From Frischella perrara (GTDB taxonomy: Bacteria > Pseudomonadota > Gammaproteobacteria > Enterobacterales > Orbaceae), in the NCBI RefSeq assembly GCF_000807275.1, contig NZ_CP009056.1:806001-870000 (forward strand): a DNA stretch of 64,000 nt, read 5' to 3'. The stretch's first letter is position 1, and the number at the start of each line of letters is the position of its first letter. This document shows, one piece after another, positions 31,190-42,199 of the stretch. The notes under the pieces were generated by a model. The model had not been told where the DNA came from. It did no database searches and saw nothing but the letters and a program-made list of their open reading frames with translations. Made by a program: the position numbers and the translations under genes.

Positions 31190-32620
31190 CTAATTATTCA
31201 ACATAGCTCGGACACGAACTTGCATTAATTTATTTAATTCCTCGTAGCTAGCAAGTTGTTGCGGAACATTTTGATTATTAATTGTTTGATGTTGCAGCTT
31301 ATTTAATTCACTTATAAACGCTTTTACTGATGCTGAATTATGATCAAAATAGGTATTAGATGCTGTTATTGCATCCTTGAGTGCTTGCTGATAAATGGTT
31401 TCTTGATGTCGTGGAACAGCTTGGGCTGCAATTAAGAGTTTTAATTTGATATTTTCCCTCAAATAAGGAGCGTGTTCAGGCATAATCATAGCATTATGTG
31501 TTTGACATTCATTAATTAACTCTTTGTTTTGTCCTGCTTTAGCTATACATTCATTAAAACTATCGTATTTCTCGACTTGAATAAATTGACTTAAGAATGA
31601 TTTAGATGTTTTTACTAAATTTTGATACCAATTTGAAGAGGATGACTTTTGATCATCGACAGAAGGGTTATTTGAACTTAGCTGTTTATTATTAATTATT
31701 TTTCCTGTTAATTGATCAAGTAAGGGTAATTGACTAACTGTATCAGCTAAATTCATTAATTGAATCTCTATTCCATCGAAATCTGTGAAACTAATAGCTG
31801 ATAGTGCTGCAATATCTTGATTAATAGCCTGTCGTGCAGGTAATAAGCTTGGATCATTTGCTTGTGCGAGGCTAGTATCAGCATTTTTCAATAATAATCT
31901 TGCAGTCGTATAATCTTGATCATTCCAAATTTTACGTCCAGCGAGATTGACTAAATAATTAGCCTGTGAAATTAACCATACATTATTATTAGTAGTAGAT
32001 AGTGCGGCAATATGTTCATTGAGTTGAACAATATTATTTTCAGAAACTCTCAACGCGTCATTGGTTTTAGTGAAAAATTGTTGTTGAGATTGAGTTTGAT
32101 CTGATAATTGTTGGTGGATTTTATTTGTTAGATCAGTTAATTGTTGCTTTTGATTGGTCAAAGCGTTATCCAATTTTGTCGATATTTCATCATTTACCGA
32201 TTGCGTCACCGTTTGTTTAAGGTTTGTTAACTCAGATTGTAATTGATTAATAATTTGTTTTTGTCGCTCTGCCTGCAAATGTGCGTGATAATAGAGAAAG
32301 CCTCCTAAACATAAAGTCAATGCGATAGCGATAATAGATAATTTCGAAATGGGTACTTTAGTATTAGTTTTTTGATTTGGTGAAACGGATTGGTCTTGTG
32401 ACAGATTAGAATTTTTACCATTTTTCTCTGGAGTTGATTCTTTGGTGGCTTTGTTTGCTGGCTTTTTCATATTTTGGTACTCAGAAGTTGATAGCGATGA
32501 GTCAATGAGCTTACTATCTTTATCATTTAATGAATAATTATTAACTGTGCTGATATTTGATAAAGTAGCATTCGCACTTATTAAATGTTGGTTAGCTAAT
32601 AGGGTGTTGTTTTTTACCAT
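31190..32620 (-). CDS. hemX: HemX-like membrane protein
   Basis: Bitopic inner-membrane protein of 476 residues: about 90 residues of Ser/Asn/Lys-rich cytoplasmic N-terminus, one membrane segment at about 94-113, and a long coiled coil rich in Gln and Thr (residues about 115-210). The conserved HemX body with NVWLISQANYLVNLAGRKI follows. E. coli HemX has 393 residues; the extra length is in the N-terminal tail. Often named uroporphyrinogen-III methyltransferase, but no SAM-methyltransferase motif is present. Its start overlaps the end of hemD by seven bases. Confidence 0.88.
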   Translation of the reverse strand: MVKNNTLLANQHLISANATLSNISTVNNYSLNDKDSKLIDSSLSTSEYQNMKKPANKATKESTPEKNGKNSNLSQDQSVSPNQKTNTKVPISKLSIIAIALTLCLGGFLYYHAHLQAERQKQIINQLQSELTNLKQTVTQSVNDEISTKLDNALTNQKQQLTDLTNKIHQQLSDQTQSQQQFFTKTNDALRVSENNIVQLNEHIAALSTTNNNVWLISQANYLVNLAGRKIWNDQDYTTARLLLKNADTSLAQANDPSLLPARQAINQDIAALSAISFTDFDGIEIQLMNLADTVSQLPLLDQLTGKIINNKQLSSNNPSVDDQKSSSSNWYQNLVKTSKSFLSQFIQVEKYDSFNECIAKAGQNKELINECQTHNAMIMPEHAPYLRENIKLKLLIAAQAVPRHQETIYQQALKDAITASNTYFDHNSASVKAFISELNKLQHQTINNQNVPQQLASYEELNKLMQVRVRAMLNN

Positions 32621-33396
32621 GATAAATTTTCATCCAAGGTATTTACTATTGTTTCGTTACTACATAAGGTGGAAATGGTTCTAAATAGATTATAATTATT
32701 AGCGTTTATAGCCAAATAGACTCTTTTCCATCCTAATGTTTCTGCTAGTTGTTTTATTTGCTTTCTTGTTACAATCAATGTGAATTGAGATTTTTGTTTA
32801 TTTTGGCAATAATGCTCTAATTCTAGTAAGTGTGCCTGACTAGTTATTGCTATTATATTTATATTAGACAATTTATCGGCATTATCGTCAAGTATTGTAT
32901 TAGAATGAAGAATCCTATCTTTATGATATATATAAATATTTTCAACATTAGCACGTCGTGATAGTAAAACGTCTTTTAATAACGTTTTTCCATTTTTAGC
33001 GCATAAAATCAAAATATTACGATTAGTTACTGATATATTACGTTCTACTAGATAATTTAATAATCCTTCACTACTTTCGTTAAATGAAGGTGATATTACC
33101 TTCTTCTTCGTTAATTGACTGAATAATGTTGCTGTTTGCTGACCTACTGCAAAATATTGAATAGTTGTAGGGAATTGGATCAACATTGAATATTGATTTA
33201 TTTGCTCAATTACCTGTGGAGATGTTGCAATAACGATGTCATTATCATTCAATGCATTGAGTTTATGTTGCAAGATTGGTAAATCCGGACCGGCACTAAT
33301 CTTAAAAAATGGTAAATGCTTAGCAGCAAATCCTGCCGTCTGGCATATTTTAGTTAATGTCTCACCGTAGGGCGATGGTCGCGTAATAATAATCAT
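32614..33396 (-). CDS. hemD: Uroporphyrinogen-III synthase
   Basis: Cyclises hydroxymethylbilane to uroporphyrinogen III with inversion of ring D. The family diverges strongly; visible signs are the N-terminal IIITRPSPYGETL, DIVIATSPQVIEQI, YFAVGQQTATLF and the second-domain INIIAITSQAHLLEL. It is 260 residues (E. coli 246). Position between hemC and hemX confirms the call. No good Shine-Dalgarno is seen, and the gap from hemC is 39 bases. Confidence 0.92.
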   Translation of the reverse strand: MIIITRPSPYGETLTKICQTAGFAAKHLPFFKISAGPDLPILQHKLNALNDNDIVIATSPQVIEQINQYSMLIQFPTTIQYFAVGQQTATLFSQLTKKKVISPSFNESSEGLLNYLVERNISVTNRNILILCAKNGKTLLKDVLLSRRANVENIYIYHKDRILHSNTILDDNADKLSNINIIAITSQAHLLELEHYCQNKQKSQFTLIVTRKQIKQLAETLGWKRVYLAINANNYNLFRTISTLCSNETIVNTLDENLSW

Positions 33397-33435
33397 AGTC
33401 GATCTAATTTATCAATCCAATAATAAACAATTACA

Positions 33436-34356
33436 TCAAATCTGAGCCAAAATCTCGTCAGCGCCAAGCGCTAGTAATTGTTCAGCTAAACAAATTCCAA
33501 TTTCTTGAGGGGAATGTTTATCACCACTAATTTGTTTACTAATCAAATACTTACCATTAGTACTCCCAACTAATCCACGAAGGGTAAGACGATTACCATT
33601 TAAAATTGAATAGGCAGCAATTGGAACTTGACAACTTCCATTTAAATGTTGGTTCATTGCTCTTTCTGCGATGATGCAACATCGAGTTTTTTCATCATCA
33701 AGAGGATTAAGTAAGTTGTTAATTCGGCTATCATTAACACGTGACTCTATCCCGATAGCACCTTGTCCTACTGCTGGTAACATTATTTCAATTGGGATAA
33801 ATTGTTTTATACGTTCAATTAAATTAAGTCTTTTTAGTCCAACAGCAGCCAATATGATAGCATCATATTCATTTTTATCTAGTTTTGATAAGCGTGTACC
33901 TACATTACCACGTAGATCTTTTATGATTAGATGAGGATACCTTGCTTTAAGTTGGCATTGACGCCTTAAACTTGATGTTCCAACGATAGCCCCAGCTGGT
34001 AATGTATCTAAACTTTCATAATGGTTAGACACGAAAGCATCTCGGATTTCATCACGGGCACATATAGTTGTTAGGGTTAGTCCACTTGGAAAGTTAGTTG
34101 GAATATCTTTAATTGAATGGACTGCAATATCTGCTTCACCATTTAATAGTGCGACTTCAAGTTGTTTAACAAAGAGTCCTTTACCGCCAATTTTAGATAA
34201 TGGACTATCAAGTAATATATCACCCTGCGTCACCATAGGTACTAATTCAACACATAAATCGGGATGAAAGTGCGTTAATTGTGTTTTTACATAATTTGCT
34301 TGCCATAATGCTAACGGACTTTTACGCGTTGCAATTTTAATAGTGTTATTGTGCAC
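33436..34356 (-). CDS. hemC: Porphobilinogen deaminase (hydroxymethylbilane synthase)
   Basis: Polymerises four porphobilinogens to hydroxymethylbilane. The N-terminus [19 protein letters not shown], the catalytic-site strings [14 protein letters not shown] and [16 protein letters not shown], and Cys242 in [12 protein letters not shown] (attachment site of the dipyrromethane cofactor, same number as E. coli) are present. It is 306 residues (E. coli 313). The start codon is GTG, 6 bases after an AAAGGAAAG Shine-Dalgarno and in register with the E. coli start. First gene of hemCDXY. Confidence 0.96.
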   Translation of the reverse strand: MHNNTIKIATRKSPLALWQANYVKTQLTHFHPDLCVELVPMVTQGDILLDSPLSKIGGKGLFVKQLEVALLNGEADIAVHSIKDIPTNFPSGLTLTTICARDEIRDAFVSNHYESLDTLPAGAIVGTSSLRRQCQLKARYPHLIIKDLRGNVGTRLSKLDKNEYDAIILAAVGLKRLNLIERIKQFIPIEIMLPAVGQGAIGIESRVNDSRINNLLNPLDDEKTRCCIIAERAMNQHLNGSCQVPIAAYSILNGNRLTLRGLVGSTNGKYLISKQISGDKHSPQEIGICLAEQLLALGADEILAQI

Positions 34357-34441
34357 AATCTTTCCTTTTTCAATATCCTAAAGTGATGCTAAAACGATGA
34401 TAATTAAATATTCTGTAAATTATTTTTTTTAAATCTTTGAG

Positions 34442-34470
34442 TATATCTGACCAGTATATGGTCAGATATA
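34442..34470. repeat. Perfect 12-bp inverted repeat downstream of purB
   Basis: TATATCTGACCA (34442-34453) pairs with TGGTCAGATATA (34459-34470) around GTATA. It lies between the purB stop (minus strand) and the hemC start. No T-run follows on the minus strand, so it is a probable purB 3' stem or terminator of weak type. Confidence 0.55.
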
Positions 34471-34477
34471 ATTATGA

Positions 34478-35860
<1,383 letters not shown>

Positions 35861-35905
35861 TTAGTCAAACTTATAGTGTTAATAGGATTGTTATGAATCA
35901 TTAAT

Positions 35906-36538
35906 TTACTTTAGTAAAATCTCATCGATTGCTTTTAAGATTTTCTTTCTAGCAAATAAAAAGTGCCAACGATTGCCACCAACTTGATACCACAATATGG
36001 CTGATCTAATGCAACCGAATAGCGCAGTCCGAACTTTAGCTTGTACTAATGAGTTTTGTAGATATTCTACTTTACCTCTAACTTGAATTTTTGAAGCTAA
36101 CGGACTAATAATATCAGAATAAATACCAGCTAAAGAGTAGGAAATTTGGTCATGATGTTCATCAATTGCTTCATCAAAATGATTCGTATAAAGCGATTTT
36201 ATATGTTCTAGCCGTTGTCCGATTTGTTCTAAGCCATCCGTTTTTTTTATTAATCTGGTTGCCAGTCCTATACTGCCAAATACATACCGCATTACTTCAA
36301 CTTTACTTTGTTGATTATTAGAAAGTAATTGTTTTAAACATTGCAATCCAATTTGAACATTATTCAATCCGCCAAATACTGATTCAGTTGTACTTGGAGA
36401 CGTATTAAAAATACTTATTAACGATATGTGATATAAACGTGAGTCAGCTTGACCACTATTAGCTAATTGAGGTATTAAAAGTGCACTTTGGCAAACGCCG
36501 GCCAATGCAATTGCAATATGATGATATTTATCATTCAT
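35906..36538 (-). CDS. hflD: HflD lysogenization-regulator homologue
   Basis: Membrane-associated helical protein; in E. coli it affects lambda lysogeny by binding CII, but its housekeeping role is unknown. It begins MNDKYHHIAIALAGVCQSA and has VFGGLNNVQIGLQCLKQLL and QVRGKVEYLQNSLVQAKVRTALFGCIRSAILW. It is 210 residues (E. coli 213). It lies between mnmA and purB as in E. coli. Confidence 0.93.
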   Translation of the reverse strand: MNDKYHHIAIALAGVCQSALLIPQLANSGQADSRLYHISLISIFNTSPSTTESVFGGLNNVQIGLQCLKQLLSNNQQSKVEVMRYVFGSIGLATRLIKKTDGLEQIGQRLEHIKSLYTNHFDEAIDEHHDQISYSLAGIYSDIISPLASKIQVRGKVEYLQNSLVQAKVRTALFGCIRSAILWYQVGGNRWHFLFARKKILKAIDEILLK

Positions 36539-36580
36539 GTTAATTTTCTCATGCTTTGTTTCAATTTATTATTGATTAAT

Positions 36581-37711
36581 TTATCCTTGACGTAATATTC
36601 TTTCCTCAATAATACCACCACCTAAACATACTTCACCTAAATAAAAAACAGCAGATTGACCAGGTGTGACCGCGGCGATAGGTTGATCAAAAATGACCTC
36701 AATATGTTCGTCATCAATTGGATTTATTTGACATGGGATATCTTGTTGTCGATAACGTGTTTTCACAGTACAGTTAATTGTCTTTCTAATTGGTTGGCGA
36801 TCGACCCAATGCAATTGCCCGGCAATTAATCCACCTGAATATAGGGTAGGATGATCATAGCCTTGTGCTACAATAAGTTCATTATGCTCAACATCTTTAT
36901 CTACAACATACCAAGGCGTTTCTTCTGCATTTTTTAGCCCACCAATTCCTAAACCTTTACGTTGTCCTAAAGTATGATACATCAAACCTTGATGTTCTCC
37001 GATAACTTCACCGTCAACAGAACGAATTAGACCAGATTGAGCAGGTAGGTAGCGGGCAAGAAAATCACGGAATTTACGCTCACCAATAAAACAAATGCCT
37101 GTAGAGTCTTTTTTGGCAGCTGTAACTAATCCCAATTCCTCAGCGATTTTTCTAACTTGTGGTTTTTCAAGTTCACCGACCGGAAATAATGACTTACTAA
37201 TTTGGGCTTCACTTAAAGTATATAAAAAATAACTTTGATCTTTGTTTTTGTCTAGCCCTCGGAGTAATTGAACTTTACCATTATATTCGCCTTTTCGGAC
37301 ATAGTGACCTGTTGCAATATAATCAGCACCTAAATCCTCTGCTGCATAGTCAAGAAATGCTTTGAATTTGATTTCTTTATTACATAATATATCAGGATTA
37401 GGTGTGCGACCCGCACGATATTCCGCTAAGAAATGTTCAAAAACATTATCCCAATATTCAGCCGCAAAGTTAATAGTTAGTAACTTAATTCCTAATTTAT
37501 CGCAAACAGCTTGTGCATCTGCAAGATCAGTGGCAGCCGAACAATACTCTTCATTATCATCTTCTTCCCAGTTTTTCATAAAGAGCCCAACAACTTCATA
37601 ACCTTGTTGTTGGAGTAAGTAAGCAGAAACAGACGAATCTACACCGCCCGACATACCAACGATAACTTTTGTGTTTGAATTGATAGCATTACGCGTAATA
37701 TTTAGTGACAT
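36581..37711 (-). CDS. mnmA: tRNA-specific 2-thiouridylase MnmA
   Basis: Makes the 2-thio group of U34 in tRNA-Lys, -Glu and -Gln. The PP-loop SGGVDS is at residues 21-26, the catalytic cysteines are Cys110 in [12 protein letters not shown] and Cys207 in [12 protein letters not shown]. It is 376 residues (E. coli 368), with an N-terminal extension of a few residues. No clear Shine-Dalgarno precedes the ATG. A phage-type repressor gene lies 225 bases upstream on the same strand, separated by a large inverted repeat. Confidence 0.96.
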   Translation of the reverse strand: MSLNITRNAINSNTKVIVGMSGGVDSSVSAYLLQQQGYEVVGLFMKNWEEDDNEEYCSAATDLADAQAVCDKLGIKLLTINFAAEYWDNVFEHFLAEYRAGRTPNPDILCNKEIKFKAFLDYAAEDLGADYIATGHYVRKGEYNGKVQLLRGLDKNKDQSYFLYTLSEAQISKSLFPVGELEKPQVRKIAEELGLVTAAKKDSTGICFIGERKFRDFLARYLPAQSGLIRSVDGEVIGEHQGLMYHTLGQRKGLGIGGLKNAEETPWYVVDKDVEHNELIVAQGYDHPTLYSGGLIAGQLHWVDRQPIRKTINCTVKTRYRQQDIPCQINPIDDEHIEVIFDQPIAAVTPGQSAVFYLGEVCLGGGIIEERILRQG

Positions 37712-37832
37712 AACAAATTACTATAAGATATAAAAAGAAAAAAATTACTAACAATTCTAACATGAATGCTTTAAGAGCTGAATTTTTAGTTTTAAAAATA
37801 TGAAATTATTCTTTAGGGCTATTTTGTTAGGA

Positions 37833-37880
37833 AATTACATAACTATTAGCGATTTTCTATTAGCTAATAGTTATGTAATT
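37833..37880. promoter_or_regulatory. 18-bp perfect inverted repeat with operator-like substructure
   Basis: The arms at 37833-37850 and 37863-37880 are perfect complements over 18 bases around a 12-base spacer. Inside, CTATTAGC occurs at 37843-37850 and again at 37857-37864, and the second copy is half of a perfect 14-base palindrome CTATTAGCTAATAG (37857-37870). It lies after the repressor gene and 120-170 bases before mnmA on the same strand. There is no T-run on the minus strand, so an operator or transcript-end stem is possible. Confidence 0.55.
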
Positions 37881-37935
37881 ATTAAGTTTAATATAATTCC
37901 TTAAAATCTAACAAAACGATAAGAAATTTTGGTAT

Positions 37936-38658
37936 TCAAGAAAGATCTTTTAAAATGGCAATGACTTTACCAATAATTTTAAGTTCTTGATTACAAAGTG
38001 CTTTGTCTATTTTAATTGATTGGTATTTATCGTTGTCAGGAATAAGCAAAAGATATTTTCCATGATTTTGTATCCTTTTTATGCTTAATGCATCGCCATA
38101 CTCTACAATATACAAATAACCATCAAATAATTGTGTATGACCAGTATCTATGATTATCGTATCATTATTGGCAATAGTGGGGGCCATAGAGTCGCCTTTT
38201 GCCCAATAGACATAAAGATCATTTATATCAAAATCATGAGTCTTTATGCATCTTAAATCAAAAGATATTTTACTGATTGGATTCGATCTATTGTTTGTAT
38301 TTGATGTTTCATCTTGCAAAAGTGATGATTTTGATTCTTGGTAAGCAGGAATATGGACTATTTGAGTCGTTAGAGTGTTAGATAATAAACGACATTCACC
38401 ACGCCCGGTTGCCAACCATTCTATTGATATATCGCAACTTTTTGCTATTTGTGCTAAACGATTTAATGATGGATACGTTTTTCCAGAAAGGTAGTCCCGA
38501 ATTACAGCTTCAGACATTCCCACTTTTTTAGCAAAAGCATTACCTGACATGCCTTCTTGTGCTAATGAAAGTCTATTCTTAAATTCAATAACACCCGATT
38601 CTTCTAAAATCTTTTGTTTTTCAAGATCAAATAATGTTATTTTTTTATTTTCATTCAT
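37936..38658 (-). CDS. Phage-type repressor: HTH plus S24 peptidase domain
   Basis: CI/LexA-superfamily regulator of 240 residues. An HTH_3-like DNA-binding domain covers about residues 37-85 (AFAKKVGMSEAVIRDYLSGK). The C-terminal S24 domain has Ser157 in AKGDSMAPTIANND and Lys194 in DALSIKRI, the usual dyad. No Ala-Gly or Cys-Gly cleavage pair is visible in the linker (about 90-150), so RecA-stimulated self-cleavage is doubtful. It is transcribed divergently from a Ner-like gene, which is the layout of the c/ner switch in Mu-like phages. No other phage gene is present. Confidence 0.88.
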   Translation of the reverse strand: MNENKKITLFDLEKQKILEESGVIEFKNRLSLAQEGMSGNAFAKKVGMSEAVIRDYLSGKTYPSLNRLAQIAKSCDISIEWLATGRGECRLLSNTLTTQIVHIPAYQESKSSLLQDETSNTNNRSNPISKISFDLRCIKTHDFDINDLYVYWAKGDSMAPTIANNDTIIIDTGHTQLFDGYLYIVEYGDALSIKRIQNHGKYLLLIPDNDKYQSIKIDKALCNQELKIIGKVIAILKDLS

Positions 38659-38834
38659 TTTTCATCCAACTTACTTATGTTTATTTGTGCTTTTCTATGT
38701 AAAAAAGTGTATTTTTTTGTTTAAATTCGTCTTTTAGTGTGGTATTCTTTTTACTCAATTTATATTCACACGTAGTTAATATTTTACAACGATAATCATA
38801 ACTATATCTATATACATAATAAGAGGATCTCACA
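38659..38834. promoter_or_regulatory. Divergent control region of the repressor/ner pair
   Basis: 176 AT-rich bases between the two divergent regulators. TTTACA at 38783-38788 followed by TATCTA at 38805-38810 is a possible ner promoter. Three GTG-containing T-rich half-sites (near 38687, 38707 and 38738) might be operator parts, but the match among them is loose. Confidence 0.4.
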
Positions 38835-39050
38835 ATGGGAGTACAAGATCAAGATTGGTTACCTTCAAGAGTTGTTGGAGAAATCAAAATCAGAGGTGGA
38901 AGTTTGCGAGAATTGTCTCGTTCAAATGGTTTACAAGCTGATACACTGAGAAATGCATTATATCGTCATTGCCCAAAATATGAAAAAATTATTTCTGAAT
39001 ATTTAAATGTTCCTATAGAGGTTATCTGGCCAAGTCGATATAAAAAATAG
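38835..39050 (+). CDS. Ner/Nlp family DNA-binding protein
   Basis: A 71-residue lambda-repressor-like HTH protein of the Mu Ner/SfsB (Nlp) type: QDWLPSRVVGEIKIRGGSL, LRELSRSNGLQADTLRNALY and the C-terminal IEVIWPSRYKK, the last being the family hallmark. In phage Mu, Ner shuts down early and repressor transcription. AGAGGA precedes the ATG. Downstream there is no transposase gene, only the 3' end of tpiA, so this is a lone regulator facing its repressor. Confidence 0.9.
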   Translation: MGVQDQDWLPSRVVGEIKIRGGSLRELSRSNGLQADTLRNALYRHCPKYEKIISEYLNVPIEVIWPSRYKK

Positions 39051-39229
39051 TGTTCTTGATATTTCCGTTAACTCTTTAATTCTTTATCTATTTATTAAAT
39101 AGATTTTTTTTAATTGTTTTATGTAATAATTTGTTATTAATCTATTTTATACCTTACTAAAGTATTGAAGAGTAAAAAAGGCAGTAAATATGAATTATTT
39201 ACTGCCTTATTACAAAGGAAAGATATCAA

Positions 39230-39997
39230 TTATTTACTTTTCGCTTTAGCTGCCGCTTTAACAATAACAGCAAAGGCATCCGCTTTTAATGATGCACCAC
39301 CTACTAAAGCACCATCAATGTCAGGTTGAGTAAATAGCTCAGCTGCATTTTTATCATTAACAGAACCGCCATATTGAATAATAACTTGTTGAGCAACATT
39401 TGCATCTAACTTAGCAATATGATCACGAATAAATTTATGAACAGCTTGTGCTTGTGCAGGGGTTGCAGACTTGCCGGTACCAATAGCCCAAATAGGCTCA
39501 TAAGCAATAACCGCATTATTAAATGCCTTAACGCCTAATAGATCGATAATTGCATCAATTTGTTTTGCACAAACAGCTTCAGTTTGACCTGCTTCATTTT
39601 CAGCTTCAGTTTCACCAATACATAATACAGGAACAAGGTTGTTTTCTTTTAAAATGCCAAATTTTTGTGCGATAAACTGATCTGACTCTTTGTGATATGT
39701 TCGACGTTCAGAGTGTCCAATAATAACATGAGTTACACCAGTTTCTTTAAGCATTGCAGCTGATATATCACCTGTATATGCACCTGATAGGTGGGTATCA
39801 ACATTTTGCGCACCTAAAATGATTTTAGAATCACTCAATAATTTTTGCACATAATCTAAATAAACTACTGGAGGTGCAATAGCTATATCACAACCCTCAA
39901 CTCCCGTAAGTTCTTTTTTTAGACCTGTAACAAGATCTAAAGCCATTTGTTTGCTACCATTGAGTTTCCAGTTACCCATAACGAGTGGTTTACGCAT
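39230..39997 (-). CDS. tpiA: Triosephosphate isomerase
   Basis: Glycolytic interconversion of dihydroxyacetone phosphate and glyceraldehyde-3-phosphate. [19 protein letters not shown] opens the protein; catalytic His is in VIIGHSERR and catalytic Glu in [24 protein letters not shown] closes the phosphate site. The ATG at 39997 follows GGAGAA and gives 255 residues, the E. coli length. It is divergent from zapB. Confidence 0.97.
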   Translation of the reverse strand: MRKPLVMGNWKLNGSKQMALDLVTGLKKELTGVEGCDIAIAPPVVYLDYVQKLLSDSKIILGAQNVDTHLSGAYTGDISAAMLKETGVTHVIIGHSERRTYHKESDQFIAQKFGILKENNLVPVLCIGETEAENEAGQTEAVCAKQIDAIIDLLGVKAFNNAVIAYEPIWAIGTGKSATPAQAQAVHKFIRDHIAKLDANVAQQVIIQYGGSVNDKNAAELFTQPDIDGALVGGASLKADAFAVIVKAAAKAKSK

Positions 39998-40092
39998 AAA
40001 ATTCTCCATAAATGATTTTAATAAGTGTAGATTTAAAAGTAATTCGTTATAATAGCGCTATTATACACAAATAATCATTGTTGAGGATCACT

Positions 40093-40338
40093 ATGTCTTT
40101 AGAAATACTTAATCAATTAGAAGCAAAAATTCAGCATGCAGTTGGTACTATCAAAACCTTACAAAATGAAATTAATACGCTTCAACAAAAAAATAATGAT
40201 TTAGAACAGCTAATTAATGATGAAGCTGATACAGTCAAAAATTTACAGGCGGAAAATGAAAAGTTAAAACATGAGCAAAATATTTGGCAAGAGCGTATCA
40301 CAACCTTATTGAATAAAATTGGGGAAATTTCTCAATAA
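40093..40338 (+). CDS. zapB: Cell division protein ZapB
   Basis: Small coiled-coil protein that joins the FtsZ ring through ZapA. The 81 residues are one continuous coiled coil starting MSLEILNQLEAKIQHAVGTI and containing NIWQERITTLLNKIGEI, close to E. coli ZapB, which also has 81. The ATG at 40093 follows TGAGGATC; the upstream TTG in the same frame is out of Shine-Dalgarno range. Confidence 0.93.
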   Translation: MSLEILNQLEAKIQHAVGTIKTLQNEINTLQQKNNDLEQLINDEADTVKNLQAENEKLKHEQNIWQERITTLLNKIGEISQ

Positions 40339-40526
40339 CGAAATCGTACAAAAGTACGAACGTTTTAATAGATAAGAATAGTGGACTGATTATATTATAG
40401 TTCTTGATTTGCTCTGTCTTATTTATACTATATTCAAAATAGAATCATTTAAATACAATTAGCGATATTATTTTATAATTACCTTTAATATTCGGTGAAT
40501 TATAGAATAATATCGCTAATAGAATA

Positions 40527-40706
40527 TTATGATTTATCGTCATTTTTATTAGGATTAGGTAAATCATTATTATTAATGGCTTTATGATCTTTCTTTTTTA
40601 AATACGCCTTAAATGAAGTTTTATTTAGGTCTTTTATTGCGCTAATAAATATACCCGCTAATAAAATTAAAATTATCCACCAATAATCTTTAAACCATTC
40701 CATCAT
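40527..40706 (-). CDS. ypfN: Small membrane protein YpfN (UPF0370)
   Basis: A 59-residue protein with one N-terminal membrane span: WFKDYWWIILILLAGIFI, then SAIKDLNKTSFKAYL and a charged Asn/Asp/Lys tail. E. coli YpfN has the same WxxKYWWI...IKDLKR pattern and also follows dapE. AGG lies 8 bases before the first of two adjacent ATGs (40706, 40703). The gene starts one base after the dapE stop, so it is translationally coupled. Function unknown. Confidence 0.85.
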   Translation of the reverse strand: MMEWFKDYWWIILILLAGIFISAIKDLNKTSFKAYLKKKDHKAINNNDLPNPNKNDDKS

Positions 40707-40707
40707 C

Positions 40708-41841
40708 TTATTTACCTAACAATTGTACGAGTATCTCGTGATAAATCTTTTTTAAATTGATAATGTCATTACACGGTACATGTTCATTAACTTTATGAAT
40801 CGTTCCATTTGTTACGCCTAATTCAATGACTTGACAGCCCATTTTAGCAATGAATCTGCCATCAGAAGTTCCACCACTTGTTGAAAGTTCACATTTAATA
40901 TTCATCACCTGTTTAATAGCTTGGCAAGTTATATCGGTCAGTTTACCTTGAGGAGTTAGAAAAGGATGACCGGAAAGACGCCATTTTAGAGTATAATTAA
41001 CTTGATGTTGATTAAGGATAGATTCAACTCGATGTTTGATTATTTCATCGGAAAGCTCACTACTAAAGCGAAAATTAAACTGTACTTTTAATTCTCCGGG
41101 AATAACATTCTCGGCGCCAGTTCCGCCATTGATATTGGCTATTTGCATTGAAGTGGGTGGAAAATAGCTATTACCATTATCCCAAGTTGTATTTACTAAA
41201 TCAGATAGTACGGGTGCAAAGCGATGAACTGGATTATCAGCTAAATGAGGATAAGCAACATGACCTTGAATTCCATGAATGACTAAATTTGCGGTGATTG
41301 AACCACGGCGACCGTTCTTTATTTGATCTCCAACAATTTTATTACTTGATGGTTCGCCAACAATGCAATAATCAATACGTTCTTGACGTTGCATTAAAAT
41401 ATCGACTACTTTAGTCGTACCATCTGTAGCATCGGCTTCTTCATCTGATGTTAATAAAAATGCAATACGGCCTTTATGATTAGGATTGCATTTAATATAT
41501 TCTTCAACAGAACAGATCATCGCTGCAACACCGCTTTTCATATCAGCCGCACCACGTCCGTATAAATTACCTTGTTCGTCGATGGTTGCTTGAAAAGGTG
41601 GAAATCGCCATTTAGTTTCATCACCAGCAGGGACAACATCCGTATGACCGGCAAATAAAATTGTTTCACCTTCTCCATGATAAGCCCATAAATTTTTAGT
41701 TTTATTGAAATTGAATTCTTCAATTGTAAAATTTAAAGCTTTAAGTCGCTCAATAATAATGGATTGACAAGCTTTATCATCAGGACTAATTGATTTTTGT
41801 TCTATTAATTTTTTCGTAAGTTCAATGACAGATTCAGACAT
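40708..41841 (-). CDS. dapE: Succinyl-diaminopimelate desuccinylase
   Basis: Zinc metallohydrolase of the lysine/diaminopimelate pathway. The M20 motifs [28 protein letters not shown] (zinc Asp), [12 protein letters not shown] (general base Glu) and CIVGEPSSN are in order; the C-terminal zinc His is in [13 protein letters not shown]. It is 377 residues (E. coli 375). The order yaiI-yffB-dapE-ypfN on one strand suggests one operon with tight gaps of 1-4 bases. Confidence 0.96.
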   Translation of the reverse strand: MSESVIELTKKLIEQKSISPDDKACQSIIIERLKALNFTIEEFNFNKTKNLWAYHGEGETILFAGHTDVVPAGDETKWRFPPFQATIDEQGNLYGRGAADMKSGVAAMICSVEEYIKCNPNHKGRIAFLLTSDEEADATDGTTKVVDILMQRQERIDYCIVGEPSSNKIVGDQIKNGRRGSITANLVIHGIQGHVAYPHLADNPVHRFAPVLSDLVNTTWDNGNSYFPPTSMQIANINGGTGAENVIPGELKVQFNFRFSSELSDEIIKHRVESILNQHQVNYTLKWRLSGHPFLTPQGKLTDITCQAIKQVMNIKCELSTSGGTSDGRFIAKMGCQVIELGVTNGTIHKVNEHVPCNDIINLKKIYHEILVQLLGK

Positions 41842-41844
41842 GGA

Positions 41845-42195
41845 TTAGTTCTCAAAAAAATGTTGATATAATTCAGAAGAAAAGCCAGCTAAGACTTTAT
41901 TCCCTTTGGTGATAATGGGGCGTTTTATGATTGATAAATTTTGTTGGATTACGGCAATTGCAGTCTGTTCATCTATTACACTTTTACGTATGGCCTCGTC
42001 AAGTTTACGCCAAGTGGTTCCTCTTTGATTCAAAACATTTTTCCAACCTAACGAATGAAAGAAAATCTGTAATTGGTCATCAGTGATACCTTCAACTTTA
42101 TAGTTATGAAAGTGGTAATCTATGTGATGTTCATCAAGCCATTTAAAAGCTTTTTTCATCGTATCACAATTTTTTATGCCATAGATAGTTATCAA
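41845..42195 (-). CDS. yffB: ArsC/Spx-family protein YffB
   Basis: Thioredoxin-fold protein of 116 residues with a single active-site cysteine in YGIKNCDTMKKAFKWLDEH and the C-terminal NLSIIKRPIITKGNKVL. It belongs to the YffB branch of the ArsC/Spx superfamily, possibly a glutathione-dependent thiol reductase; it is not an arsenate reductase by context. The start is a TTG at 42195, 7 bases after AAGGAG, which itself encodes the last two codons of yaiI. Confidence 0.92.
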   Translation of the reverse strand: MITIYGIKNCDTMKKAFKWLDEHHIDYHFHNYKVEGITDDQLQIFFHSLGWKNVLNQRGTTWRKLDEAIRKSVIDEQTAIAVIQQNLSIIKRPIITKGNKVLAGFSSELYQHFFEN

Positions 42196-42199
42196 ATCA

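Noticed and set aside
38659-38834. Three GTG-containing half-sites as a repressor operator array
   Set aside because: The shared pattern is too short and spacing irregular (about 20 and 31 bases); kept only as a low-confidence note.
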